Source: Hoeflea sp. IMCC20628 (lineage in GTDB: Bacteria; Pseudomonadota; Alphaproteobacteria; Rhizobiales; Rhizobiaceae). Taken from it: a stretch of 64,000 nt of DNA. The notes under the pieces are model-generated. The model had not been told where the DNA came from and searched no databases. It saw nothing but the letters and a program-made list of their open reading frames with translations. This document shows positions 9,883-18,710 of the stretch, piece after piece. The stretch spans positions 1,630,501-1,694,500 of the forward strand of contig NZ_CP011479.1 in the NCBI RefSeq assembly GCF_001011155.1, in the 5' to 3' direction. A program made the position numbers and the translations under genes. The number at the start of each line of letters is the position of its first letter. The first letter of the stretch is position 1.

Positions 9883-10416
9883 TCAGGCGTCGACGGGAGA
9901 TAACAGCGCGACAAATCTGGCATTGCCATTGATGGCACCATCGCCCTTCATGGGACAATCCACGATCAGCAATCCAGCGGTGGGAAAGCCCATGCCAAGG
10001 GCTTCCTCGTAGGCTGTCGCATCATGCTCAAACAACGCATGCGCGGTTTCCTCAATCATCGGATTGTGCCCGATAATCATGATTGACTGGACAGTTTCGT
10101 CACGCACCGATCCGATCACGTCGAGATAGGCTTTGTAACCGGCCGCATAGAGGGCGTCGCTTTGCTCGACGCGCGATTTGCCGCTGCCATCGGCAAACAG
10201 AATGGCGAGTGTCTCGACGCAACGGCGGGCGTTCGAGCAGAAGATCAAGTCCGGTTCAAATCCGTTGACGGTCAGGGTTGCTGCAAGCCTTGTGGCCTCT
10301 TCACGGCCGCGGTCATCCAGTGGCCGGTCGAAATCACGGACGCCCGGCATGGCCCACACTGCGTGGGCATGACGGACAAGAAATACGCGCAGGGCGGTTG
10401 GTTGCGTCGGGCTCAT
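9883..10416 (-). CDS. SixA-like histidine phosphatase family protein
   Basis: A 177-residue member of the histidine phosphatase superfamily. The catalytic signature is LVRHAHA with Arg15 and His16; GHNPMIEE in the second half carries the second active-site His. Length and the 'DFDRPLDDRGREEA' segment match the SixA-type branch, which removes phosphate from phosphohistidine in phosphorelay or PTS proteins. The substrate in this organism is unknown. It stands upstream of ycjX with an 83-base gap and may be independently transcribed. Confidence 0.82.
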   Translation of the reverse strand: MSPTQPTALRVFLVRHAHAVWAMPGVRDFDRPLDDRGREEATRLAATLTVNGFEPDLIFCSNARRCVETLAILFADGSGKSRVEQSDALYAAGYKAYLDVIGSVRDETVQSIMIIGHNPMIEETAHALFEHDATAYEEALGMGFPTAGLLIVDCPMKGDGAINGNARFVALLSPVDA

Positions 10417-10709
10417 TGGTTGAGTTTAAGCATTTGCGCGGCAGCTACAATTCGCCGAAAGCCCAAAGTGCAGTGCAGCATTAAGTCAGGCATGTGCATG
10501 GAAAGCCTTTCGGGAGTGTTGCAAGGCAACAACATGGGCACGCTGAACCCCGATTGCCATCTGTACCAAACCAAATAACGCGCCTTTTTCAATTCGATGC
10601 ACAGATTTTGACAGTTCGATGAAATTGCGGTGATGGGGAAATTTACAGCTTGTACGGATGCAAGCGTCTGGTTATACACCCCCCGAATGGCTTAGCCGGG
10701 AGAATCGTC

Positions 10710-11129
10710 ATGAGTGAAGACATCGATTTTTCCTCTTATGTGCCCTCGGATGACGAGGATTTCATGAACACCCAGCAGCGGACCTATTTCAGGGCCAAGT
10801 TGACTATGTGGCGCAATGATATTCTCAAAGAGGCTCGCGAGACGCTTGACCATCTCGCAGAGGAAAGTTCCAACCATCCGGACGTAGCCGATCGCGCTTC
10901 GTCTGAAACGGATCGTGCAATCGAATTGCGCGCTCGCGACCGGCAACGCAAGTTGATCGGCAAGATTGATGCTGCGTTGACGCGCCTCGATGAGGGAACT
11001 TACGGGTATTGCGAGGAAACCGGCGAGCCGATCAGCCTGAAACGGCTGGACGCCCGCCCAATCGCAACCTTGTCCATCGAAGCCCAGGAACGCCATGAGC
11101 GCCGCGAAAAAGTCTATCGCGACGAATAG
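10710..11129 (+). CDS. dksA: DksA-type RNA polymerase-binding factor lacking the zinc cysteines
   Basis: DksA (139 residues) binds the RNA polymerase secondary channel and works with ppGpp in the stringent response. Residues 20-95 form the coiled-coil, with the acidic tip in 'DVADRASSETDRAIELRARDR'-type sequence. The C-terminal globular part starts YGYCEETGEPI, but only Cys101 of the four zinc-finger cysteines remains; positions that normally read C-x2-C are Thr/Ala or Ile. This cysteine-poor form is common in rhizobia and should fold without zinc. The ATG at 10710 follows CCGGGAGAATCGTC. A possible -35 TTGACA lies at 10608. Confidence 0.88.
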   Translation: MSEDIDFSSYVPSDDEDFMNTQQRTYFRAKLTMWRNDILKEARETLDHLAEESSNHPDVADRASSETDRAIELRARDRQRKLIGKIDAALTRLDEGTYGYCEETGEPISLKRLDARPIATLSIEAQERHERREKVYRDE

Positions 11130-11222
11130 GCTTGTCTGCAAGGTGTTGATCCCGACAATGCATGTCGGGTTCAGATGAAAACATGTGAACGCTAACGCAG
11201 ATCCATCAGTTTTAAGAAGTTA

Positions 11223-11254
11223 CAGCGCCGCGTATCCAATGGATGCGCGGCGCT
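11223..11254. terminator. bidirectional terminator between dksA and the FliO-like gene
   Basis: AGCGCCGCG pairs perfectly with CGCGGCGCT around a 14-base loop that can pair further (TATCC/GGATG). It is followed by TTTAGGTTT on the plus strand. It lies between convergent genes, so it can serve dksA and possibly also the leftward gene. Confidence 0.65.
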
Positions 11255-11265
11255 TTAGGTTTGGA

Positions 11266-12279
11266 TCAGGGCTTGCGTGACAGATCGCCGAGCAGGCGTT
11301 CCATTTCCGCTTCCAGAGAATCCCGTGATGGATGCGGGTCCGGTTTGACTTCAGGAGTCTTTTCGTCATTGGATTGGTCCGAACCGTGGGGCTGGTCCAG
11401 TCGCGGCGGATCAAGATAGCTGTCGTCCTCCAGATCGAGCGAAAGATCGCCTGACAGTTCGTCGGCCAGCACGGACTCGAAATCAGGCTGAGCCGACGTC
11501 GCCGGCGCCTGTGCCGTTTCGGCCGTCCGTGCAGGCGCTGGAACCGATGGCTTCGGTACTTCTTGCGGTGTTGATTTGTTGTCCGGAATGGCGGTCAATT
11601 CGTCAAAAGCATCCTCATCGAAACTTGGCTCTTCGAATACCCTGGCCCTGGCGCTTTCGAGAGCGTCGGCGGCTTCCGAACGGATGGAGCCCGCCGAGCT
11701 TGCGGCGACAGCGGCGGTGGCTGCGGGCGCAACCAGCGGATCTTTGCTGGGTGTCCGGGCCGCTTGAGGCTGTGGCACTGGTTCGGTCCATTGCGTCTCA
11801 GGGAGCGCTGCCGCAACCGGTCTTGGCGACGGTGCGGGGTGCGGTTTTGGCTCAGGCTGGCGAGAAGGCGCCGGCTGAGGCGTTGCTGCAGGCCGTAGAG
11901 ATGGTTCCGGCTGAAGAGTTTGCGCGGGCTTGGGAGAGGGCGCGAGGCCGGGCTGCCGGTGTTGTGGCGGCGGCGCGCTGGCCTGGTCGTCATGACGGCT
12001 GATGCGGCTTTCGATGACAATGTCCGTCGGGCCGCCGATCATCACAAGATGCTCGACATCGTCGCGCCGGATCAGCACCAGCCGCCGACGGGTGTCGACG
12101 GCAGCCGCATCCAGCACAGCCAAGCGCGGCTGGCGATTTTTGCCGCCGCGGATGAAGGTCGATGCAGCGCGGGCACGGATCAGCCAGAAGACTCCGACAA
12201 GTGCCAGAAGGGCCACTGCGACGATGATAACCGCCATCAAAAGCGTTGATCCCTGACCGCCAAGAATATTGTCCGGCAT
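11266..12279 (-). CDS. FliO-like membrane protein with long Pro-rich tail
   Basis: A 337-residue protein. A short periplasmic N-terminus precedes one membrane helix (about residues 13-35), then a small domain with 'RLAVLDAAAVDTRRRLVLIRRDDVEHLVMIGG' features, the FliO/MopB pattern. The remaining two thirds is low-complexity Pro/Ala/Gln/Ser sequence with an acidic C-terminal stretch. FliO assists assembly of the flagellar export gate, but no other flagellar gene is visible nearby, so the assignment is to the fold only. The ATG at 12279 follows AGGAGAA; longer in-frame starts lack support. It is divergent from cckA. Confidence 0.65.
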   Translation of the reverse strand: MPDNILGGQGSTLLMAVIIVAVALLALVGVFWLIRARAASTFIRGGKNRQPRLAVLDAAAVDTRRRLVLIRRDDVEHLVMIGGPTDIVIESRISRHDDQASAPPPQHRQPGLAPSPKPAQTLQPEPSLRPAATPQPAPSRQPEPKPHPAPSPRPVAAALPETQWTEPVPQPQAARTPSKDPLVAPAATAAVAASSAGSIRSEAADALESARARVFEEPSFDEDAFDELTAIPDNKSTPQEVPKPSVPAPARTAETAQAPATSAQPDFESVLADELSGDLSLDLEDDSYLDPPRLDQPHGSDQSNDEKTPEVKPDPHPSRDSLEAEMERLLGDLSRKP

Positions 12280-12578
12280 CCGTTGTTCTCCTGTTCGTGC
12301 CCGCTGATTGCCGTCTGGCGCGAAGTTATTTCTTTTCAATTGCCCCCGGGCTGTTTGCATTTGACGTTTTTTCAGACGATACCACAAGCCGGGGGCAGGG
12401 GTTTTCCCAAGCTGTATGGTGTCTCGTTGTGCTGGCAATTGCGCGCGGAGCGAAGATAATGCAGTTTTTGCGGGGGTAACCTTACACCCCGGTTGTCGTG
12501 GCGGGTCTTATGGCTTTCCATGGGGAACGGAATATGATTCATACCGGGCGGATGCGTGGCGGGACGAAAGAGTGATTG
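12280..12578. other. divergent promoter region between the FliO-like gene and cckA
   Basis: About 300 bases with no gene. It contains the ribosome site of the leftward gene at its left edge and must carry the cckA promoter. I found no clear CtrA full site or hairpin in it. Confidence 0.5.
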
Positions 12579-15185
12579 ATGACTGAAACGACCCCAGCGA
12601 CCGGTGCGCCGGCAGCGCTTGTTGACCGAAGCGCAAAACCACGCTCGGTGTCGAGGCTGGTTTTCCTCGCGCTGGTGATGATCGGCGCATCGATCGTGTT
12701 CTTTTTGTTCAAGGACAGGCTCAACAATGATTTGATGCTCGGCATTCTCGGTGTGCTGGCGGTGGTTGGGATATTCTTCCTGGTCTCGACCGTGATCGGT
12801 TTTGTCGCGGTGATGCCGAAGGCAACGGCTGATCCGCTTGCCCGCGCCTTCATAGACACCCATCCCGAAGGCACTTTGGTGACCGACGACAAGGACAGGG
12901 TGGTTTACGCCAACCATGCCTATGGTGTGCTCACCGGTTCCACCAGTGCTGCTGATGTGCAATCCATTGAAGCCATTCTTTCGCGTCACCGCGAATCCGC
13001 CGAAGCGGTTTACCGTCTGACCAACGCCATGCGTGACGGGCGTGACGGGCAGGAAGAATTCCGCATGACGCAGCCGCTGGGCGCGGCTCAGGAAACTGCG
13101 GGCGCCGGGCACTGGTATCGCTTGCGTGGCCGTCCGATCGTTTCCGCCAATGACGATGCCAAGCTGATGGCGTGGCAATTGTCCGACATCAGCCACGAAC
13201 GCATCGAGCAGGAACTGGTGTTCAAGGAACTGCAAAACGCCATCAACTATCTCGACCATGCGCCGGTGGGATTCTTCTCGGCCGGACAAGAGGGCGAAAT
13301 CGTCTATCTCAACGCCACGCTGGCCGATTGGCTTGGCATGGACCTGACCGCCTTCTCACCGGGCAAGGTGAAGCTGCGCGACCTGGTGGCCGGCTCGGGC
13401 ATGGCACTGGTTGAATCGGTGCAGGCTGAACCGGGGCTTAATCGCACGGCACAGCTTGATCTTGATCTGCTCAAGTCCAATGGCCAGAGCCTGCCGGTGC
13501 GTCTGGTGCACCGGGTCACCGCCACGCGAGATGGTTCACCCGGTGAAAGCCGGACAATCGTGATCAGCCGCGAGGATGGCGGGTCGGAAATGCAGGATGC
13601 GGCGAACGCGGAAATGCGTTTCACCCGGTTTTTCAACAATACGCCGATGGCGATTGCCTCGGTGGACGGACACGGCAAGATCCTGCGCACAAACGGTCCG
13701 TTTCTGCAGATGTTCAACGGTCTGGTGACGCGCGACGACATGGAGCGTGGAACGCTGTTTGAAACGGTGTTGCGCGAGGATGATCGCAAGGCATTCCAGG
13801 ACGCAATCAGCCAGGCCGCCGACAAGCAAGGTGTCATCGTGCCCATCGACAGCCGCCGGGCTGACAACGAGGAGCGGCATTTCCGCTTTTACGTCAATGC
13901 GGTGATCGAGCATTCCGAAGAAGCGCCTGAAGAGACGGCCATCATCTACGCGGTGGAAACCACCGAGCAAAAGGCGCTTGAGGCGCAGATGGCGCAGACC
14001 CAGAAGATGAATGCTGTCGGCACGCTTGCCGGCGGCATCGCGCATGATTTCAACAATGTGCTGACCGCAATTCTTCTGTCTGCTGATCACCTTCTGATGT
14101 CGCTGAGACCTGCGGATGCAAGCTTTGCTGATCTTATCGAGATCAAGCGCAATGCCAATCGTGCCGCCGTGCTGGTGCGGCAGTTGCTGGCGTTCTCGCG
14201 CAAACAGACCATGCGCCCGACCGTGCTGTCGATGACCGATGTGATTGGCGATCTGAGGATGCTGATCGATCGCCTGACCGGCAGCAACGTCAAGCTCCTG
14301 CTCGAATTCGGCCGTGATCTGTGGCCGGTAAAGACCGATCTTGGGCAGTTCGAACAGGTGCTGATCAACCTCGCGGTCAATGCACGCGACGCCATGCCGG
14401 AGGGCGGCACGATCACTGTGCGGACCCGCAATGTCGAGACCGAGGAAGCCGAAAGGCTGAATTATCGCGGCATGGTGGCGGGCGACTATGTGCTCATCGA
14501 AATCGAGGATGAGGGCACCGGCATCACGCCCGAAGTGCTGGAGCAAATTTTCGAACCATTCTTCACCACCAAGGATGTCGGCAAGGGCACAGGTCTGGGA
14601 CTGTCGATGGTTTATGGCATCGTCAAACAGTCGGGCGGCTACATTTACCCCGAATCGGAGGTCGGCAAGGGCACGACGTTCCGTGTTTTCCTGCCGCGTC
14701 ATGTCGAGGACGAGGCCGAAAAGGCCGCGGCAGCGGAAGCGGCTGCGCTGGTCGAAGCCGGTGTCGATGCGAAGCTGGCCAAGGCTGCCACTGAAGGACC
14801 TGAAGACCTGACTGGCGGTTCGGCTGTGGTGTTGCTGGTTGAAGACGAGGAAGCGGTGCGGCGCGGCGGCAAACGCATGCTGGAGGCGCGTGGATACGAG
14901 GTGCATGAGGCCGGAACTGGCGTGGAAGCGCTTAAAGTGCTGGCCGAACTTGAGGGCAAGGTCGATATCGTGGTCTCCGATGTGGTGATGCCGGAAATGG
15001 ACGGGCCGACGCTGCTGGTCGAACTGCGCAAGGACTATCCCGACATGAAGTTCATCTTCGTGTCGGGCTATGCGGAGGATGCGTTCGCCCGCAATCTGCC
15101 GGCTGACGCCAAGTTCGGCTTTTTGGCAAAACCGTTCTCGCTCAAACAACTGGCGACCTCGGTGCGAGAGATGCTCGACGAGTAG
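12579..15185 (+). CDS. cckA: cell-cycle hybrid histidine kinase CckA
   Basis: CckA (868 residues) is the hybrid kinase that, through ChpT, phosphorylates CtrA and CpdR in alphaproteobacterial cell-cycle control. Two membrane helices lie at about residues 22-75, followed by two or three PAS-like regions (about 85-200, 210-320 and 330-460). The HisKA box [14 protein letters not shown] places the phosphorylated His at residue 489. The ATPase domain has [11 protein letters not shown] (N box), DEGTGI, and [14 protein letters not shown] (G box). The C-terminal receiver domain has DVVMPEMDG with phospho-acceptor Asp801. A TTG directly before the ATG is in frame but the ATG is preferred. Confidence 0.94.
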   Translation: MTETTPATGAPAALVDRSAKPRSVSRLVFLALVMIGASIVFFLFKDRLNNDLMLGILGVLAVVGIFFLVSTVIGFVAVMPKATADPLARAFIDTHPEGTLVTDDKDRVVYANHAYGVLTGSTSAADVQSIEAILSRHRESAEAVYRLTNAMRDGRDGQEEFRMTQPLGAAQETAGAGHWYRLRGRPIVSANDDAKLMAWQLSDISHERIEQELVFKELQNAINYLDHAPVGFFSAGQEGEIVYLNATLADWLGMDLTAFSPGKVKLRDLVAGSGMALVESVQAEPGLNRTAQLDLDLLKSNGQSLPVRLVHRVTATRDGSPGESRTIVISREDGGSEMQDAANAEMRFTRFFNNTPMAIASVDGHGKILRTNGPFLQMFNGLVTRDDMERGTLFETVLREDDRKAFQDAISQAADKQGVIVPIDSRRADNEERHFRFYVNAVIEHSEEAPEETAIIYAVETTEQKALEAQMAQTQKMNAVGTLAGGIAHDFNNVLTAILLSADHLLMSLRPADASFADLIEIKRNANRAAVLVRQLLAFSRKQTMRPTVLSMTDVIGDLRMLIDRLTGSNVKLLLEFGRDLWPVKTDLGQFEQVLINLAVNARDAMPEGGTITVRTRNVETEEAERLNYRGMVAGDYVLIEIEDEGTGITPEVLEQIFEPFFTTKDVGKGTGLGLSMVYGIVKQSGGYIYPESEVGKGTTFRVFLPRHVEDEAEKAAAAEAAALVEAGVDAKLAKAATEGPEDLTGGSAVVLLVEDEEAVRRGGKRMLEARGYEVHEAGTGVEALKVLAELEGKVDIVVSDVVMPEMDGPTLLVELRKDYPDMKFIFVSGYAEDAFARNLPADAKFGFLAKPFSLKQLATSVREMLDE

Positions 15186-15359
15186 CCGGCTCAAATCATC
15201 CGGGAATTCTGGCAAAGTACTCGGGGGACTGGGTCGCGACCGGGAGTGCTGCTGTCAGCCTTCATATCTGCCCTGGCAGGGAGGGGTGACGAAATATTCA
15301 TCATCCTGCCGCAATTTCCGCTAAAGTCCGCAATTCAAGTTTTGCCAAGAGGGGCCATT

Positions 15360-16007
15360 ATGAAATCCAAACTTCTGATCGCGGCGTTGGCCGCAGTCTT
15401 CGTATCCGGCTGCACCACCGATCCGTATACCGGCCAGTCCAAGGTCTCCAACCTCGCTGGCGGGGCCGCGCTTGGCGCTCTCGGCGGCGCAGCACTCGGT
15501 ACGCTAGCCGGTGGTGACGACCGCAAGAATGCGCTGATCGGTGCCGGCGTTGGTGCGCTCGCCGGTGGCGCGATCGGCGGTTACATGGACCAGCAGGAAA
15601 ACCAATTGCGGGCGCAGTTGCAGGGCACTGGAGTTTCGGTGACGCGTATGGGCGACAAGATCATTCTCAACATGCCGTCCAACATCACCTTCGACAGCGA
15701 CCAGTCGGCGGTGAAGCCGCAGTTCTATGAGACACTGAATTCAGTGGCGTTGGTGCTGAAGAAATTCAACCGCTCGCTGGTTGATGTTGCCGGCCATACC
15801 GATTCGACCGGGTCTGACAGCCACAATCTGACGCTCTCGCAGCAGCGGGCGCAGTCGGTTTCGAGCTACCTGATCTCGCAGGGCAATGATCCGCGCCGCT
15901 TCTACACCCAGGGATTTGGCGAGAGCCAGCCGATTGCCGACAATGGTTCGGACGCGGGACGCGCAGCCAACCGCCGCGTGGAAATCCAGATTTCGCCGCT
16001 GAGCTGA
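15360..16007 (+). CDS. OmpA-family outer-membrane lipoprotein
   Basis: A 215-residue lipoprotein. The signal peptide ends with the lipobox FVSGC (Cys18). Residues about 30-80 form a Gly/Ala-rich glycine-zipper segment. The C-terminal OmpA-like domain has ITFDSDQSAVKPQF, VAGHTDSTGSDSHN and the peptidoglycan-binding signature 'LSQQRAQSVSSYLISQG ... GFGESQPIADN' ending in ANRRVEI. It resembles E. coli YiaD and would tether the outer membrane to peptidoglycan. It is monocistronic with a terminator 34 bases downstream. Confidence 0.9.
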   Translation: MKSKLLIAALAAVFVSGCTTDPYTGQSKVSNLAGGAALGALGGAALGTLAGGDDRKNALIGAGVGALAGGAIGGYMDQQENQLRAQLQGTGVSVTRMGDKIILNMPSNITFDSDQSAVKPQFYETLNSVALVLKKFNRSLVDVAGHTDSTGSDSHNLTLSQQRAQSVSSYLISQGNDPRRFYTQGFGESQPIADNGSDAGRAANRRVEIQISPLS

Positions 16008-16040
16008 TCAGTGACGACATAATCGTCTGAGAAACTATCA

Positions 16041-16070
16041 GGCCCGGTCGCTGACGCTGCCGGGCCTTTT
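16041..16070 (+). terminator. intrinsic terminator of the OmpA-like gene
   Basis: GGCCCGG (16041-16047) pairs with CCGGGCC (16060-16066) around a 12-base loop and is followed by TTTT. It follows the OmpA-like gene at a normal distance. Confidence 0.8.
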
Positions 16071-16171
16071 CGTGTCCGGTTGGGGGAGGTTGAGGTCGGA
16101 GGGCGTGATGGTTGCGGGTTCAACCAAGGCCCTCACATGACGTCATTCGGGACACGATCCGGGAACCAGCC

Positions 16172-16250
16172 AGCCCAAGTCCTTGGGCTGAAAAAGAGTC
16201 TTTAGATCCGGCAGACGCCGGCTCTGCCGGATCCCGGCGCAAGGCCGGGA
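16172..16250. repeat. cluster of three short palindromes, REP-like intergenic element
   Basis: Three hairpins stand in a row: AGCCCAAG/CTTGGGCT (16172-16189), GATCCGGCAG/CTGCCGGATC (16205-16233) and TCCCGGC/GCCGGGA (16232-16250). The last one resembles the 'GATCCCGGC...GCCGGGA' palindromes dispersed between genes in many alphaproteobacteria. It lies between convergent genes, a usual site for such elements, and could act as a transcript 3' end. Copy number elsewhere cannot be judged here. Confidence 0.6.
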
Positions 16251-16300
16251 AGACAGAATTGTGGGGCGACTGCGGCCAGCCAGCCGACAGAAGCGGAATC

Positions 16301-16537
16301 CTATTCGCCGTCGAGCCCTGCGGCTGCGCGCAGCGCGGCATTGATGCGATCCTGCCAGCCAGGGCCGTCTTCCTGGAAATGCTCCAGAACGGCGCGGTCG
16401 AGTCGCAGCGACACCAGTTCCTTGCCCTCGGGCACGGTTCTGGGCTTGGGCGCGGCTTCGACCGGCTTGCTGGTGGCGGACTTGAAGGCTGCTTCGGCGC
16501 GGTCGAAAGCGCTGCCGGTACGTCGTGTTGGCTTCAT
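16301..16537 (-). CDS. BrnA-type antitoxin (DUF4415), without adjacent BrnT
   Basis: A 78-residue protein with a basic, Ala/Pro-rich first half and a C-terminal ribbon-helix-helix-like end: 'VSLRLDRAVLEHFQEDGPGWQDRINAAL' is the typical DUF4415/BrnA pattern. In classic loci BrnA is the DNA-binding antitoxin of the BrnT RNase and follows brnT. Here no toxin-sized BrnT gene lies on either side: psuG is 44 bases upstream on the same strand and a palindrome cluster lies downstream. It may therefore be a solitary DNA-binding regulator. It could be cotranscribed with psuKG. Confidence 0.75.
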   Translation of the reverse strand: MKPTRRTGSAFDRAEAAFKSATSKPVEAAPKPRTVPEGKELVSLRLDRAVLEHFQEDGPGWQDRINAALRAAAGLDGE

Positions 16538-16580
16538 CGGAAATATCCTTTGTGAATTGACCGCAGCAGACCGCTGACGA

Positions 16581-17504
16581 TCATTTTGGTCCAGCGGTCA
16601 GTGCCATGGCGATGCGGGCGGCGAGGCGGGCGTTGTTGAGCACCAGAGCGATGTTGGTCTTGAGGCTGGCACCGCCGGTCAGCGTCAGGATCTCGCCGAG
16701 CAGGAACGGAGTCACCGCCTTGCCCTCGATGCCTTGCGCCTTGGCTGCTGCCAGGGCGGCATCGATATGCTGGTTGATCTCGCCAGCGGGGATTTCATCG
16801 GTTTCAGGCACCGGATTGGCGATCAGCATGCCGCCATGGCTGCCGAGCGACTGACGGGTGGCCTCAAACCGGGCAATCGACGCCGCATCATCCAGCCGCA
16901 ACGGGGCGGTGAGGCCGGATTTGCGCGACCAGAAGGCAGGCATCTCGTCCTGACCGAAGGCTACCACCGGCACGCCGCGGGTTTCGAGCGCTTCAAGCGT
17001 TTTGGGGATGTCGAGAATCGCCTTGGCGCCGGCCGAGACGACGATCACAGGGGTGCGGGCAAGCTCCTCGAGATCGGCGGAGATATCGAAACTGAGTTCC
17101 GCACCACGGTGCACACCGCCGATGCCGCCGGTGGCAAATACCTGGATGCCGGCCAGATGTGCTGCCATCATGGTGGCTGCCACCGTGGTGGCGCCGGTGC
17201 GGCCTTCGGCAATCGCAAAGGCGAAATCGGCGCGCGAAAGTTTCATCACGTCTTTCGCCTGCGCCAGCTTGGTGATTGCCGCCTCGTCTAGCCCAGCATG
17301 CAGGCGGCCATCGATGACGGCGATGGTGGCTGGCACTGCGCCTTCGGCCCGAATCACCGCCTCGACCTCAAGCGCCATGTCGCGATTGCCCGGCCAGGGC
17401 ATGCCATGGGTAATGATGGTCGATTCGAGCGCCACAACGGGGCGGCCCTGCGCCAGCGCGTCGGCAACTTCCCTCGTGGTTTCGATCTTGATGGGCCCGG
17501 TCAT
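16581..17504 (-). CDS. psuG: pseudouridine-5'-phosphate glycosidase
   Basis: PsuG (307 residues) splits pseudouridine 5'-phosphate to uracil and ribose 5-phosphate (EC 4.2.1.70). Key family motifs are ALESTIITHGMPWP near the start with the catalytic-site Glu, 'GRTGATTVAATM' (about residues 100-112), 'VFATGGIGGVHRGAE' and the C-terminal FLLGEILTLTGGASLKTNI. The ATG at 17504 overlaps the psuK stop by 4 bases (ATGA), so translation is coupled; an extended reading frame upstream only shadows psuK. Confidence 0.92.
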   Translation of the reverse strand: MTGPIKIETTREVADALAQGRPVVALESTIITHGMPWPGNRDMALEVEAVIRAEGAVPATIAVIDGRLHAGLDEAAITKLAQAKDVMKLSRADFAFAIAEGRTGATTVAATMMAAHLAGIQVFATGGIGGVHRGAELSFDISADLEELARTPVIVVSAGAKAILDIPKTLEALETRGVPVVAFGQDEMPAFWSRKSGLTAPLRLDDAASIARFEATRQSLGSHGGMLIANPVPETDEIPAGEINQHIDAALAAAKAQGIEGKAVTPFLLGEILTLTGGASLKTNIALVLNNARLAARIAMALTAGPK

Positions 17505-18466
17505 GTTTGATGCTCCTGAACTGGGATTTGGCTCTCGTCCGGCTTTGGCATGCGGGCAAGCGCCTGCGCAAGCAATGCCGGAGACAAATCCGGCCGCACC
17601 GGACCGAGAACGCCGGCAGTCAGCCGCGCCAGTGCGATGCCGCGCGTCAGATTGGCCTCGAGTGAGCCGCCCGAAAGCAGGCCATCGAGATAGCCCGAGG
17701 CCAGCGCGTCGCCTGCGCCTATGACATCGATCAACCGGTCGAGCACAGGCGGCAAGCTTGTAATGGCCTGGCCAGCGGCAAAGGCTGTCACCGGCCCGGC
17801 GCCGTCGCTGACAAGCCCGCCTGAAAGCCCGGTGCGTGCCAGAAGCGCCGGCCACTCACTCTGGGTGCTGGCCTGCAGGCCGGAGAGGGCGGCAGCTTCA
17901 GCGGCGTTCATGGCCAGCACCGTGATTTTCGATAGGCTGGAGCGCCAGCGCACCACCTTGGCAGGCGACACGGCAATAACGGCCAGCGGCAGGCCGAGTA
18001 CGGCGGCTGCGTCGGCCAGCGCCGACAGCGCGCTTTCTGGCAGGTTGGAATCAACCAGCAGCAGTTCTGCTGAAGCCAGCCGCTTGCGCAGCCGCGAGGT
18101 CAAAAGCCGGCGCGCAGGCACAAGATCATACAGCGCCATGTCGGCCAGCGCGGTGACCAGATTGCCATCAGGCTCGAGAATGGCCGAATAGCTCGGTGTG
18201 GTGCGATCGAGAAAGGTCAGAGGGCAATCCTCGATGCCGGCGTCTTCGGCAGCACGGGCCACCAGATCAGCCGCCGCATCACCACCGCGCGGGGCGACGA
18301 GGGTGACCTGATGGCCGAGGCGGGCGAGATTGCGCGCGGCGTTGAAGGCGCCGCCGCCGGCTTCGGTTTCCCAGCAGCCCGGATTGGAGACGCCGGCGCG
18401 ATGCGAGGCCGCGAGCCAGCCCTTGCGGTCGATGTGGGCGCCGCCGATGGCGAGGATGCGGGCCAT
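17501..18466 (-). CDS. psuK: pseudouridine kinase, PfkB family
   Basis: A 321-residue PfkB-type sugar kinase. N-terminal ILAIGGAHIDRKG, the Gly-rich substrate loop 'GGGAFNAARNLARLG' and the C-terminal signature DVIGAGDALASGYL, with the catalytic Asp of GAGD, identify the fold. Substrate is assigned from the coupled psuG gene: the kinase would make pseudouridine 5'-phosphate, which PsuG then cleaves, so the pair degrades pseudouridine from RNA turnover. The gene is divergent from recA, with 244 bases between. Confidence 0.87.
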   Translation of the reverse strand: MARILAIGGAHIDRKGWLAASHRAGVSNPGCWETEAGGGAFNAARNLARLGHQVTLVAPRGGDAAADLVARAAEDAGIEDCPLTFLDRTTPSYSAILEPDGNLVTALADMALYDLVPARRLLTSRLRKRLASAELLLVDSNLPESALSALADAAAVLGLPLAVIAVSPAKVVRWRSSLSKITVLAMNAAEAAALSGLQASTQSEWPALLARTGLSGGLVSDGAGPVTAFAAGQAITSLPPVLDRLIDVIGAGDALASGYLDGLLSGGSLEANLTRGIALARLTAGVLGPVRPDLSPALLAQALARMPKPDESQIPVQEHQT

Positions 18467-18636
18467 GGCTATATCCCCTTAGCAATCGCGCCGGGCCGAA
18501 TCGGAGCGGCGGGCCTGAGGCGCCAGACCGGCGTCTTCGTCCACAGGCGAGATTTCATTTTGATGACGAAACAAAAAAAGAACATCAATAGGTTTCTCTT
18601 TGTTTTACAACGCGTTGAGTGGGGGTTGCGTGAGTG

Positions 18637-18651
18637 GAACAAATAGAGTAC
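18637..18651 (+). promoter_or_regulatory. imperfect LexA (SOS) box before recA
   Basis: GAAC-N7-GTAC lies about 60 bases upstream of recA. Alphaproteobacterial LexA binds the direct repeat GAAC-N7-GAAC (or its complement GTTC-N7-GTTC); here one base of the second half differs. Position relative to recA fits a LexA operator. Confidence 0.5.
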
Positions 18652-18710
18652 AAAATCAATCACGGTGTACTTATTGCTTGCGATGGCACGATAACCTAAA
18701 GGTGGACGAA

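Noticed and set aside
13536-15215. 559-codon minus-strand frame opposite cckA
   Set aside because: Antisense shadow of a clear cckA gene, rich in His/Arg/Gln with no motif.
16112-16555. 147-codon plus-strand frame over the palindrome cluster and the BrnA-like gene
   Set aside because: It is the complement of a better-supported minus-strand gene and its composition follows the palindromes.
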